From CAYQFQ01 sp964539415 (GTDB lineage Bacteria; Patescibacteriota; Minisyncoccia; Phycocordibacterales; GWA1-40-21): DNA of 64,000 nucleotides. Shown here one piece after another: positions 22,996-32,426 of the stretch (positions within the stretch are counted from its first letter, which is position 1; every line of letters begins with the position of its first letter). The stretch is taken from assembly GCA_964539415.1 (NCBI GenBank), contig CAZIID010000001.1:1-64000 (forward strand), read 5' to 3'. A model generated the notes under the pieces. That model was not told where the DNA came from. It made no database searches and saw only the letters and a list, made by a program, of their open reading frames with translations. A program made the position numbers and the translations under genes.

Positions 22996-23796
22996 ATGAG
23001 TATAAAAGCTAAAAAATCATTAGGGCAAAATTTCCTCAAATCAGGGGCGATTTTAGATAAGATAATAATTGCCGGAAGCGTGGGTAAAGACGATCTAGTG
23101 CTAGAAATAGGCCCTGGAGAGGGTGCGCTCACCGAAAAATTGCTTGAAAAAGCTAAAAAAGTCATTGCTGTTGAAAAAGACGACAGACTTATTGGTGTTT
23201 TAGAGCAAAAATTCGCCAAAAACATAGAAAATGGCTCTTTTGAACTAATTCATGATGATATACTCGAATCAGACATACAAAAATACGGCTTAAAATCTGA
23301 AGAATACAAGCTTATAGCGAACATTCCATACTATATTACTGGCCAAATTTTCAGAAAATTCCTTTCTGGACCAATTCAGCCCAATAAAATGGTAGTTTTG
23401 GTGCAAAAAGAAGTAGCTCAAAGGGCTGTTGCAAGAGATGAAAAAGAAAGTTTACTCTCTATCAGCATAAAAATCTACGGAGAACCAAAAATGATGGGGG
23501 TAGTAGCTAGGGGGAACTTCAACCCTGTGCCAAATGTTGATTCAGCAATACTACTTGTGGACAATATTTCAAAGGACTTCTTTGCCGGTTTCACTGAAGA
23601 TTCTTTTTTTGAAGTTTTAAAAGCCGGTTTTGCCCACAAAAGGAAACAAATAGCCGGAAATTTAAAAGACTTAATAAAAGACGGCGAAAAAGTAAGCACT
23701 TTGCTCAAAAAATGTGATATAGATGAAAAAAGTAGGGCAGAAGACCTAAATAAAGAAGATTGGGCAAAAATTGTGATAGAATATGGGGAAATATGA
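22996..23796 (+). CDS. rsmA: 16S rRNA (adenine1518/1519-N6) dimethyltransferase
   Basis: 266 aa. The KsgA/RsmA family dimethylates two adjacent adenines in helix 45 of 16S rRNA. Visible: KKSLGQNFLKSG at the start, the SAM-binding VLEIGPGEGALTEKLL, AVEKDDRLI, the target-base motif ANIPYYITGQIFRK, and the C-terminal FAHKRKQIAGNL. The stop overlaps the next start (ATGA at 23793), so the two genes are translationally coupled. Confidence 0.95.
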   Translation: MSIKAKKSLGQNFLKSGAILDKIIIAGSVGKDDLVLEIGPGEGALTEKLLEKAKKVIAVEKDDRLIGVLEQKFAKNIENGSFELIHDDILESDIQKYGLKSEEYKLIANIPYYITGQIFRKFLSGPIQPNKMVVLVQKEVAQRAVARDEKESLLSISIKIYGEPKMMGVVARGNFNPVPNVDSAILLVDNISKDFFAGFTEDSFFEVLKAGFAHKRKQIAGNLKDLIKDGEKVSTLLKKCDIDEKSRAEDLNKEDWAKIVIEYGEI

Positions 23797-25322
23797 ACAA
23801 AAAGTTTTATCTAATGACCTCATTTATAACTGGTTTTGCACTTATGACTGTAGAGTTGTTGGCTTCAAGAATTGTCGCGCCAATTATAGGTAGTTCTGTC
23901 TTTACTTGGACATCAGTTATAGGAACAACTCTTCTAGGTCTTTCTATTGGAAGTTATCTTGGTGGAAAATTATCGGACAAATTTAACAATAACTGGCTTT
24001 TGCCTTTATCTTTTCTAGTTTCAAGTATTTCGGTATTTTTGATAAACTTTTTCGCAAAATCTGTAGGTTTCATAATAAATTCCACAGATTCTATGCTTTT
24101 AATAAATTTATTTGTTTCACTGTATCTTTTTCTGCCTTCAGCCTTATTTATAGGGACCATACAACCAATCGTATTAAAGAAATACGCGGATAATATATCA
24201 AATATCGGCAAAGAATATGGTCTGTTGTCTTCATTGTGGTCTCTTGGAAGCATATTGGGGGTATTCCTTTCCGGCTTCTATTTTGTTTCAAATATAGGAA
24301 GTTTTGAGACACTAAATATGATATCTATTATTCTTTTAATATTGAGCATTGCCTTTTCTTATAAAAATAAAAGGTCTTTGACATTAAATCTAGTTATTTT
24401 GCTGATATTCTTAACAATCATATTCCTAATACCTAAAGTAAATCAAAAAAACAATAAAATTTTGTTTGAAAAAGAGACAAACTACTACAAAATAAGGATA
24501 GTAGACAGAAACCTCCCCAAATATGGCGACACGAGGTTTCTTTTTTTAGATATAGACTCACACAATGAAATAGCAAAAGATGCAGATATAGATTCTTACA
24601 CAAAAATATATCCGATATTCTCCGATATTAACGCCGATATGCAAAAAATGCTCGTAATCGGTGCTGGTGCTTATGAAATACCTCAGTATTTAAAAGAAAA
24701 TTATAAAAATTCAGATATAACCGTCTTAGAAGTTGACCCAGAGATAGAAAAAGTTGGAGAAATGTTTTTTGACTTAAAACCGAAAGAAATCAAGACAAAG
24801 ATCACTGATGCAAGGGTATTTTTCTCAAAAACAAGTCAAAAATATGACTTAATCTTTGGTGATGCTTATAATTCATTCATTTCTGTCCCTTGGTATCTAC
24901 TTACAGATCAATTTAATAAAGAAGTTTATGAAAAATTAACAGAAAATGGCATATATGCATTAAATTTTATAGGAAAAATAGAAGGTAACGGTAGCGAATT
25001 AACAAAAAGCATTGCCACAACATTTAAAAAAACCTTTAAAAATAGCCTTATATTAAAATACGGAAATTTAGATAATTCTGTACAAAACATAGTGCTTATT
25101 GGTATTAAAGGAGAGGTAGAAATAAATTCAATTATTAACAAAATAACGAGAAATCATCCATCTCTTGCAGAAAAAATACTTTCAAAAGAGAAAACGGACG
25201 AATTGACTTCATCAGGTCAAATCTTGACCGACAACTTTTCACCGATTGAAAAACTAATCAGCCCAATCACACAAGAATATTTTACTGAATACATTCGGTT
25301 CTTAGAAAAATTAAAAATATAA
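23793..25322 (+). CDS. Membrane-fused spermidine-synthase-like protein
   Basis: 509 aa from the ATG that overlaps the rsmA stop. The N-terminal half has about seven hydrophobic helices beginning MTSFITGFALMTVELLASRIVAPIIGSS, typical of the fused MFS/spermidine-synthase family. The C-terminal half is a Rossmann methyltransferase-type domain (MLVIGAGAYEIPQYL, VLEVDPEIEKVG, YDLIFGDAYNSF). A true spermidine synthase would need its aminopropyl-donor site, which I cannot confirm, so substrate and activity remain open. Confidence 0.85.
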   Translation: MNKKFYLMTSFITGFALMTVELLASRIVAPIIGSSVFTWTSVIGTTLLGLSIGSYLGGKLSDKFNNNWLLPLSFLVSSISVFLINFFAKSVGFIINSTDSMLLINLFVSLYLFLPSALFIGTIQPIVLKKYADNISNIGKEYGLLSSLWSLGSILGVFLSGFYFVSNIGSFETLNMISIILLILSIAFSYKNKRSLTLNLVILLIFLTIIFLIPKVNQKNNKILFEKETNYYKIRIVDRNLPKYGDTRFLFLDIDSHNEIAKDADIDSYTKIYPIFSDINADMQKMLVIGAGAYEIPQYLKENYKNSDITVLEVDPEIEKVGEMFFDLKPKEIKTKITDARVFFSKTSQKYDLIFGDAYNSFISVPWYLLTDQFNKEVYEKLTENGIYALNFIGKIEGNGSELTKSIATTFKKTFKNSLILKYGNLDNSVQNIVLIGIKGEVEINSIINKITRNHPSLAEKILSKEKTDELTSSGQILTDNFSPIEKLISPITQEYFTEYIRFLEKLKI

Positions 25323-25367
25323 ATTAAAAAATTTGTAATAGAATATATAAATGATATAATTTATTAA

Positions 25368-26315
25368 ATGCAAAATCTTAGACAATATCTTCCGTCAAAA
25401 AAGTTCGCTATTATTTTAATCTCTATTATTGTTGCATTAGTAATCATCTTTATAACAAAAACTTTTGTTAACATTAAAGACTCAGGCGAAGCAGAGGTAA
25501 CCGCAGAAGTAAAAAAAGAAATCGCTTTGCGTGAACAATTTTTAGAAGTAGATTCAGACAACGATGGATTGAAAGATTGGGAAGAATCTTTATGGCAAAC
25601 CGATCCAAAAAATCCTGACACGGACGGGGACGGCACAAGCGACGGTGCTGAAATAAAAGCTTATAGAGACCCATTGAAAGCTGGACCTAATGACGGTTTT
25701 GACCCAAAAGAAATCGCTGAAACAAAAAAAATTATAGATGAATATGAAAGTCTTAGTGTAACAGAAAAATTTTCAAGAACCTTATTTTCTCAATATCTAG
25801 CAACACAAAAAGCAGACACTGCTATGTCAGAAAGCGACGCCAACTATCTTGTTGAGAATATGCTCGCTGACCTACCAAAAGAAACCCTAACAGATAAATA
25901 TTTATCAAGTGATATTTCTGTGCTGACAGATGCGACAACTGAAGACTTAGATATTTATAGAAGTAAACTCGTGAATATACTTGATAAAAACTTCTGGTCA
26001 TATTTCACGACTGAGATGACTATTTTCCAAAATGCAATGAGCACAGACAGCAAAGATGAACTTAAAAAATTAGACCCGATCATTCAAAGTTATAAAGATG
26101 CATCTATCGCAGTAAGTAAATTAAAAACTCCTGAAATATTTAAAACAAATGGTGTTAATATCGCAAACTTATTATATAATATGTCCATATCAGTTCAAGG
26201 TTTCAAAACTGTTTTTGAAGATTCTATTCCTGCACTCATGGCCTATGATAATTTTTATGTTTATTACAATCTATTAGACAAGGAAATTGCTGAATTAAAT
26301 TTATATAATAACTAA
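25368..26315 (+). CDS. Membrane-anchored protein with TSP3-like Ca-binding repeats; first gene of the T4SS-like cluster
   Basis: 315 aa. One N-terminal transmembrane helix (FAIILISIIVALVIIFIT) is followed by two Asp-rich type 3 thrombospondin-like repeats (VDSDNDGLKDWEESL and DTDGDGTSDGAEI, about residues 65-100), then a helical region. The acidic loops should bind calcium outside the cell. It has a leaderless-type TATAAT (25355-25360) 7 nt before the ATG and is 1 nt from the next gene, so it probably heads the operon running to about 35.7 kb. Confidence 0.82.
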   Translation: MQNLRQYLPSKKFAIILISIIVALVIIFITKTFVNIKDSGEAEVTAEVKKEIALREQFLEVDSDNDGLKDWEESLWQTDPKNPDTDGDGTSDGAEIKAYRDPLKAGPNDGFDPKEIAETKKIIDEYESLSVTEKFSRTLFSQYLATQKADTAMSESDANYLVENMLADLPKETLTDKYLSSDISVLTDATTEDLDIYRSKLVNILDKNFWSYFTTEMTIFQNAMSTDSKDELKKLDPIIQSYKDASIAVSKLKTPEIFKTNGVNIANLLYNMSISVQGFKTVFEDSIPALMAYDNFYVYYNLLDKEIAELNLYNN

Positions 26316-26316
26316 T

Positions 26317-27972
26317 ATGTCAAAAAATATTGCAAAAAAAATCTTCTCCTTACTTCTTATCGTTTCTATAATTTCTCCGACCATTTTCCTTGCAATACCG
26401 CAAAAGACGGAAGCTATAACAGTTATAGATGTGAAGCAATTTGCAATTCAAGTCTATTCTGAAGGCAAAAAGATGTTAGTTAAAGTTATATTACAACAAC
26501 TTACACAACAAATAGTAAATTGGATAGACAGCGGTTTTGACGGAAACCCAGCTTTCATTCAAAATCCTTCTGGTTTTTTGACTTCCGTGGCAGACCAGAC
26601 TATTGGAGAATTTATTTTTAATGAAGAGGGATTAAAATTTTTGTGTGATCCATTTAAAATTCAAATACAACTTGCTTTGGGCTTGCAGTATCAGCCTTTC
26701 AAAGCAAAAGTTAACTGTACTTTATCAGATATTCTTACAAATACCGAGAATGCTTATAATGATTTTGTTGGTGGTGACTTTATAAATGGAGGAGGGTGGG
26801 ACTCTTGGTTTAGTCTTACAACAAACCCTGCAAATTCTCCCCAAGGAGCATTTCTTATAGCAAAAAGCGAGCTTGACGCAAGAATAGTAACATCACAAGA
26901 AAACTCTGACAGAGAGGTTGGTTGGGGACAAGGATCTTTATCCTTACAAAAGTGTACAGAAACTGAATATGAAGTTTCCAAAGATGGAACTAAAAAAGAA
27001 ATAGGTAAAAATAGTTTTACTGGAAATCCTTTTTATAAAGAGGCTGACTATCAAACAAAAAATGACGACGAATCGTCTGCAGGACGAGGATGGGCAAAAG
27101 TTTCTTCAGCAGATGATTTCACCTATAAAGCAAAAGAAACAAAGTGTGCCGTAACAACACCGGGACAAATTATTGTTGAAAAATTTAGATTCTCAGATAC
27201 CTCTTTTATAAGGACAATGGAGCTTGAAAGTGTTATGGGTGAATCTATAAATGCAATTGGTTCTGCTCTTGTGAATCAACTTACTAAACAGCTTATGGCA
27301 CAAGTCCAAGGTATGGCATCGGGAATCCTTGGAAATAAAAATGATGCTCCAGACTACAAGAAACAAGTTGAAGAGCAACTTAAGCTTCTAGAAGAACAGC
27401 AAAATTCTCAAATAAACTCTGGAGGAACAAATAACGGCACTAATACAACTGACAATCTTTCAAATACAAGAAATCAAGCAATCTCGGCAATAAATAACCA
27501 ACTAGAGATAGAAAATAACTATATTCAAGTCCGATCAGATGCAAAGACATTACTTGAAAACACAAGCGACGCATACACAAATGCAAGAATCTGTGTAAAT
27601 AGATTGGGTGGAACAGAAGCAGTAATAAGATCCACAATGTTTACCGACAGAATAAACATAATTCAAGGAAATATGACTGGGCCGGTCATTGGTGGTCAAG
27701 TTGTAAATATAAAAACCATTACTGAACAAAACGCAGTTGCAAGATCAAACAAAGATCAGCTTAATTCAAGAAAAGATACTATCCCTTCTGCAACAAGTAT
27801 ACAAAATATCAACTCTGCAATATCTGGAATAACATCTGCTCCATTTCACGCTCAATCTGATATAAAAGAAAATCTCTTTACGACGAAAGTTGAAGATTGG
27901 GTCAAACAAGAGATATCAAGTTATGCTTCGCCAGACAAACCCTGCTCATTTACTTTTGATTCTTTGAAATAA
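26317..27972 (+). CDS. Exported protein of the T4SS-like cluster, 551 aa
   Basis: A signal peptide (IFSLLLIVSIISPTIFLAIPQKTEA) precedes a long exported domain. Residues about 35-140 are alpha-helical and hydrophobic with paired cysteines (KFLCDP, VNCTLS). A Gln/Asn-rich helical segment near 350-400 (KKQVEEQLKLLEEQQNSQ) and a cysteine-containing C-terminus (ARICVNRL, DKPCSFTF) follow. I do not recognise a named family. Position before the VirB6-like gene and predicted disulfides suggest a surface or periplasmic part of the secretion apparatus (inference). Confidence 0.78.
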   Translation: MSKNIAKKIFSLLLIVSIISPTIFLAIPQKTEAITVIDVKQFAIQVYSEGKKMLVKVILQQLTQQIVNWIDSGFDGNPAFIQNPSGFLTSVADQTIGEFIFNEEGLKFLCDPFKIQIQLALGLQYQPFKAKVNCTLSDILTNTENAYNDFVGGDFINGGGWDSWFSLTTNPANSPQGAFLIAKSELDARIVTSQENSDREVGWGQGSLSLQKCTETEYEVSKDGTKKEIGKNSFTGNPFYKEADYQTKNDDESSAGRGWAKVSSADDFTYKAKETKCAVTTPGQIIVEKFRFSDTSFIRTMELESVMGESINAIGSALVNQLTKQLMAQVQGMASGILGNKNDAPDYKKQVEEQLKLLEEQQNSQINSGGTNNGTNTTDNLSNTRNQAISAINNQLEIENNYIQVRSDAKTLLENTSDAYTNARICVNRLGGTEAVIRSTMFTDRINIIQGNMTGPVIGGQVVNIKTITEQNAVARSNKDQLNSRKDTIPSATSIQNINSAISGITSAPFHAQSDIKENLFTTKVEDWVKQEISSYASPDKPCSFTFDSLK

Positions 27973-28016
27973 GATTTAAGCAGAATTTAGTTGTGTGTTA
28001 TAATTAGTTGCAAATA

Positions 28017-30521
28017 ATGCCAAGGAAGTTTTTTAAAATAATTTTTTCCGTATTTATCTTAATCACGGTTTTTAACTTTGCCCCATTTTCTGAAAAAGGG
28101 GAGGGGTTTGGTATTAAAAAATTAAATGCACAATCAACAGATTTGGGTAATGTTCCTTTTCAATATACAGCACCGAACCCAATCAACGACTCAAATAGCG
28201 GGATACCGAATACTACGACACCTGCAAACACAAATACACAAACTCCACCAGCAACAGACCAAACTGTAAATACAACAAACCCTAAGACGCCAGCAACCAC
28301 AAATCCGAATACAGCAAATGTTGATAATAACCTTGCAAATAATCCTGCTTATAATACCCAGAATACAACCCAAGTAGGAAAAACAAACACAACTTATAAG
28401 GCTGCACCAACAGAAAAAAGTATTCAACAAATAAAGAATGAAATCGAACAAAAAAACCTTGAAATAACAAGACTTGGTGCAAATAAAGCAAGCGCATTAG
28501 AAATACAAAAAGCTCAGGCTGAGAGGACTGCCCTTCAAGCTGAACTTGCAAAAGCAGAAGAAAAGAATGTTGAAGCAGGTAAAAAGTGCAGCGATGGTTT
28601 TTTTGGAGCAATATGGTGTTCAGCAAAAGAGGCCGTCTCTGTTATTTTTGAAGGTCCTTTGGGAATTCTTTATTTAATCATAAACGGTTTACTTTTACTA
28701 ATCCAACACCTTGCTCAATGGATTTTCCAAATCGTAGCATCAGTTTTGGACTTTGCCATAATATTTTCAATTAATATATCAACATATATTTCTCCTATGA
28801 CTGATAGTATTGATACAACATGGGCTCTAATAAGAGATGTTTTTAATGTCATTTTTGTATTTCTACTACTTTATATATCAATAAAAACAATTATTGGGAC
28901 ATCTATCACAACAACAAAACAAATGCTGGGTAGTATTGTTTTAGCAGCTGTTCTTGTTAATTTCAGTATGTTTATTACAAAGACATTAATAGATGTAAGC
29001 AACCTTATTTCTCTAACACTATATAACAAAGTGACTATAGGTGGTAGTGTCGCTACATATTTTATGCAAGTCACAGGAATTACCGAAACATTAAATTCTC
29101 CTGTAGTAGGAGGAGGAATAAATTCCATAATTTTTAACTCCACAAATGCAGCCCTTCTAATTATCGCCATCTGGGCATTTGGAACCATGGCAATGCTTTT
29201 TTTGGTAAGAGGTGCTTTGTTTATTATATTAATAGTAACATCACCTGTTGCTATTGCTGGTTCTTTATTACCAATGACTAAAGAATACAGCACAAAATGG
29301 TGGGACGCCTTGAACAGTCAACTTTTAGTAGCACCAATCTTTTTTATTTTCTTACTATTAACATTCAAATTTGCAGTCGGATTAAAAAGTGTACAAATGC
29401 CAATAGTGGCAAACAGTGTTGATATGAGCCCAATTTTTAAATATGGATTAATAATTACTATTTTAATAATAGGTACAAACATAACAAAAAAGACCTCTGG
29501 AGCAGCTGGTCAGATGCTGACAAATATAGCAAAAACAGGAATGGGTATGGCTCTAGGCCTTGCAACTGGAGGGGCAGCTCTTGCAGGAAGTGCTCTTATT
29601 GGAGGTGCAGCTTCGAGAATTATGAGCCCAGACAGAATTGCAAAATTAAAAGAAAGAACCTTACAAGGTGGTATTGGAGGACAAATCGCCTCTCTACAAC
29701 TTAAGGTTGGAGAAGCTGCAAAGAAAGGAACATATGATGTCAGAAACACTGGTTTGGGCCAATACACACAGAAAAAGACTGGACTTAATTTAGGAACTGG
29801 TAACAAAACATCATACTCATCTAGAACTGAGGCTGAAGTTAAAGCAAAAACAGAAAAATTAAAGCTTGCAGATGAGATAGTTCAAGACAAAGCGAAAGCT
29901 TATGCAAGAACCATCCCTGAAGAAGATCTCAAGACAAAGAGAGAAGGAGATGTTAAAAAGAAAGAAGATAAGATTAAAGAAAAACATGAAGGGGAAAACC
30001 TCAGACTATCAAGAAGAGAGGCTGATATTTCAGACAAAGCCGCGGCAGAATTAAGAAAGACAGCTGAAGAAGCTAGAAAAGCTACAGAAAAAGCAAGTCA
30101 AGATTATAAAGATAACGATGCAAAGAAAAAAGCTGAAATAGATAGAATAGAGGAAGAAAAGAAACGCAAACTTCAAGAAGTGGTTGAGGATGAAAAGAGA
30201 AAGAAAGCCGACCTAGAACAAGACAAAAAAGACCTTGCAGAAAAACAGAAAGAAGAGAAAAAGAAAAATGATGAAGAAATTGAAATAATAGAGAGTGACG
30301 GTCAATATGCAAATGAAAGAGAAGCAATAAAAGCTGATTTCATAAAAGGAAAAGTAGGAGGAGGAGATAATCTAAATCTTGAAGCACAAAAACAAAAAAG
30401 CTCTTACGCAGAAAGTGTCTCAGCTAGACCATGGCATAAAAAATTATTATCATCAGCACATTATAGAAGAGAAGTAGCTGAACAAATTAGAGATGCAGCT
30501 AGACCTAAAAAAGACAAATGA
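28017..30521 (+). CDS. VirB6/TrbL-like polytopic membrane protein with long charged tail
   Basis: About 834 aa. After a signal-like start and a Thr/Asn/Pro-rich low-complexity region (about 45-130) and a short coiled coil, six or more transmembrane helices (about 210-500: GILYLIINGLLLLIQHLA, DVFNVIFVFLLLYISI, FLVRGALFIILIVTSPVAIAG) match the VirB6/TrbL layout of an inner-membrane channel component. The last 270 residues are a Lys/Glu-rich coiled coil, presumably cytoplasmic. The ATG at 28017 is preferred over the TTG at 28008. The stop overlaps the next start (ATGA). Confidence 0.85.
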   Translation: MPRKFFKIIFSVFILITVFNFAPFSEKGEGFGIKKLNAQSTDLGNVPFQYTAPNPINDSNSGIPNTTTPANTNTQTPPATDQTVNTTNPKTPATTNPNTANVDNNLANNPAYNTQNTTQVGKTNTTYKAAPTEKSIQQIKNEIEQKNLEITRLGANKASALEIQKAQAERTALQAELAKAEEKNVEAGKKCSDGFFGAIWCSAKEAVSVIFEGPLGILYLIINGLLLLIQHLAQWIFQIVASVLDFAIIFSINISTYISPMTDSIDTTWALIRDVFNVIFVFLLLYISIKTIIGTSITTTKQMLGSIVLAAVLVNFSMFITKTLIDVSNLISLTLYNKVTIGGSVATYFMQVTGITETLNSPVVGGGINSIIFNSTNAALLIIAIWAFGTMAMLFLVRGALFIILIVTSPVAIAGSLLPMTKEYSTKWWDALNSQLLVAPIFFIFLLLTFKFAVGLKSVQMPIVANSVDMSPIFKYGLIITILIIGTNITKKTSGAAGQMLTNIAKTGMGMALGLATGGAALAGSALIGGAASRIMSPDRIAKLKERTLQGGIGGQIASLQLKVGEAAKKGTYDVRNTGLGQYTQKKTGLNLGTGNKTSYSSRTEAEVKAKTEKLKLADEIVQDKAKAYARTIPEEDLKTKREGDVKKKEDKIKEKHEGENLRLSRREADISDKAAAELRKTAEEARKATEKASQDYKDNDAKKKAEIDRIEEEKKRKLQEVVEDEKRKKADLEQDKKDLAEKQKEEKKKNDEEIEIIESDGQYANEREAIKADFIKGKVGGGDNLNLEAQKQKSSYAESVSARPWHKKLLSSAHYRREVAEQIRDAARPKKDK

Positions 30522-31204
30522 ACGAAGAATTCAAAAAAATAATAGAAGAGAGAAAAAAGTCTTTACCAGAAGACATTAATACTGCTATTGATTCAATAGA
30601 TCTTGATTCAGCTCTTGCAGAAATAACAAAAAGGAACAACCTCCTTATAGATCAATCTGGATTATTATTCGCAGAAATAACCCTTGCTTTGTATGGTATT
30701 GAACCACTATCTTCTCTTGTTTCAAATCTATCTAGAGAGCTTAGTATTTCTACTGACAAAGCAAACAAAATAGCTAAAGACGCAGACGATTTAATTTTTA
30801 GGGATATTAGAGCTAATTTAAAAGAACTGAATCGTCTTGAGGATGAAATAGAACAAGAAAAAAACATTAAACAAGGAGGGCTGTCTCGTGAACAAGTCTT
30901 AGATGAAATAGAAAACCCTCAAAAAGCAAGGCCTTCTGGCGACACAAGAACCAACGAGATTGAAATAAATTTACCGATGAATACTCCGGAAAATGATATC
31001 ATCATAAATAAAGTTGCTTTACCACAAAAAACAGATGGTATTACAGTAACAAATTCAGTTTCAGAGAAAAAAGAAATAGAAAATATTCTTGAAGCAAATT
31101 TAAACAGAACAGTTAGCTTACCAAAAGAACAAAAGATAGTTGAAGAAAAAACAAAGCTACCACAAAAGGGGAGCAGTGACCCATACAGAGAGCCGATTGA
31201 ATAA
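30518..31204 (+). CDS. Hypothetical protein of the T4SS-like cluster, 228 aa
   Basis: Soluble and acidic, with no signal or membrane helix; mainly helical to residue 125 (coiled coil around KELNRLEDEIEQEKN), then low-complexity and probably disordered. Its start overlaps the stop of the VirB6-like gene by 4 nt, implying translational coupling. A cytoplasmic accessory of the channel protein is a reasonable guess. No family recognised. Confidence 0.75.
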   Translation: MNEEFKKIIEERKKSLPEDINTAIDSIDLDSALAEITKRNNLLIDQSGLLFAEITLALYGIEPLSSLVSNLSRELSISTDKANKIAKDADDLIFRDIRANLKELNRLEDEIEQEKNIKQGGLSREQVLDEIENPQKARPSGDTRTNEIEINLPMNTPENDIIINKVALPQKTDGITVTNSVSEKKEIENILEANLNRTVSLPKEQKIVEEKTKLPQKGSSDPYREPIE

Positions 31205-31262
31205 AATAAGATGGTTTGCTTCGTCGCTTTACTCCTCGCAAAGACGGAGGGTAAAAAGAAAT
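31205..31262. repeat. Dispersed repeat, family 2, inside the T4SS-like cluster
   Basis: GATGGTTTGCTTCG...CTCGCAAAGACGGAG, a single element in the 66-bp gap before the PrgI gene. Confidence 0.7.
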
Positions 31263-31270
31263 AAAACAGT

Positions 31271-31708
31271 ATGCAACAATATCAAGTTCCACAATTTATA
31301 GAAGTTGAAGACAAGATTTTTGGGCCTTTAACACTCAAACAATTCATCTACATAGTAGGTGCTGCTGGTTTATCTTTCTTAATTTATAGATTTATACCTT
31401 ATTCTTTTATATCTTTTCCTATAATATTTGCTGTTATAGCACTCGGACTAGCTCTTGCGTTCTACAAGGTAAATAACAGGTCTTTTATCTTTATGATGGA
31501 ATCAGCTTTTTATTACTATATTGGTAGCAAATTATATATTTGGAAGAAAAAAGAAAAAACACCAGAAAGAAAAGCAGTAATGCAACCAAAAACAGCTAAC
31601 ACAGTATATGTTCCAAGATTAACCGAAAGTAAACTACGAAATCTTACTTGGAGCTTGGATATAAATGAAAAGATTGATTCAACAAAAGGAAGACCCTCAG
31701 TGAAATAA
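31271..31708 (+). CDS. PrgI-family (VirB3-like) T4SS protein
   Basis: 145 aa. The start QYQVPQFIEVEDKIFGPLTLKQFIYIVGAAG is characteristic of the PrgI family in Gram-positive and CPR type IV secretion clusters. Two transmembrane helices follow (to about residue 60), then a cytoplasmic basic tail. PrgI/VirB3 proteins associate with the VirB4 ATPase at the inner membrane, in keeping with the ATPase gene about 720 bp downstream. Confidence 0.88.
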   Translation: MQQYQVPQFIEVEDKIFGPLTLKQFIYIVGAAGLSFLIYRFIPYSFISFPIIFAVIALGLALAFYKVNNRSFIFMMESAFYYYIGSKLYIWKKKEKTPERKAVMQPKTANTVYVPRLTESKLRNLTWSLDINEKIDSTKGRPSVK

Positions 31709-31774
31709 CAGAACAAATTTCACAAGGTAGAAATAAATTACACTTTAATTATTTTGTAGTGTATAATATTAGAA

Positions 31775-32422
31775 ATGGCGACATCAAACGCTAAGGCGAC
31801 ACAAGATTTTATACCAGTAAAAGAAGTTAGGGATGGCATCATGGTTCTCAAAGATGGTTCATTGAGAGCTATCGTGATGGTATCTTCTCTTAACTTTGCT
31901 CTAAAATCTCCAGACGAACAAGATGCTATTATTTATCAATTCCAAAACTTTCTAAACTCTTTGGATTTCTCTGTTCAGATATGTATTCAATCAAGAGAAC
32001 TTGATATAAGACCTTATATAGCACTACTTGAAGAGAGACTAAAAAACGAGCTGAATGAACTACTCAGAATGCAAATAAAAGAATATGTTCAATTCGTCAG
32101 AGCTTTCGTAGAACAGTCAAACATAATGACAAAAACATTCTTCACTGTCATTCCATACTCACCAAGTTTTATAAACCAAGGTTCATCACCATTTTCAAAA
32201 TTTTCTGGAAGTTCATCAAACAAAGAAAAACAAACAAAAGAACAAGAACAAAATAGACTTTTTGAAGAGAGCAGAACACAGTTAGAGCAGAGGACAAGTG
32301 TCGTTCAACAAGGACTTACAAGATGTGGATTAACAAGTATTCAGCTTGGTACAGATGAAATGGTAGAGCTTTTATATAAAACATTTAATCCAGGAGATAT
32401 GGGTAAGCCTGCAGTTCAATAA
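31775..32422 (+). CDS. Detached N-terminal-like domain of the VirB4/TraC ATPase
   Basis: 215 aa. Begins with a TraC-type N-terminal segment (FIPVKEVRDGIMVLKDGSLRAIVMVSS) and a helical region (LLEERLKNELNELLRMQIKEYVQFVRAFV), but there is no P-loop. The ATPase gene starts 4 nt after its stop. The two genes together cover what is usually one VirB4/TraC polypeptide, so this is probably its substrate- or membrane-interaction domain as a separate subunit. TATAAT (31762-31767) lies 7 nt upstream. Confidence 0.78.
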   Translation: MATSNAKATQDFIPVKEVRDGIMVLKDGSLRAIVMVSSLNFALKSPDEQDAIIYQFQNFLNSLDFSVQICIQSRELDIRPYIALLEERLKNELNELLRMQIKEYVQFVRAFVEQSNIMTKTFFTVIPYSPSFINQGSSPFSKFSGSSSNKEKQTKEQEQNRLFEESRTQLEQRTSVVQQGLTRCGLTSIQLGTDEMVELLYKTFNPGDMGKPAVQ

Positions 32423-32426
32423 AAAT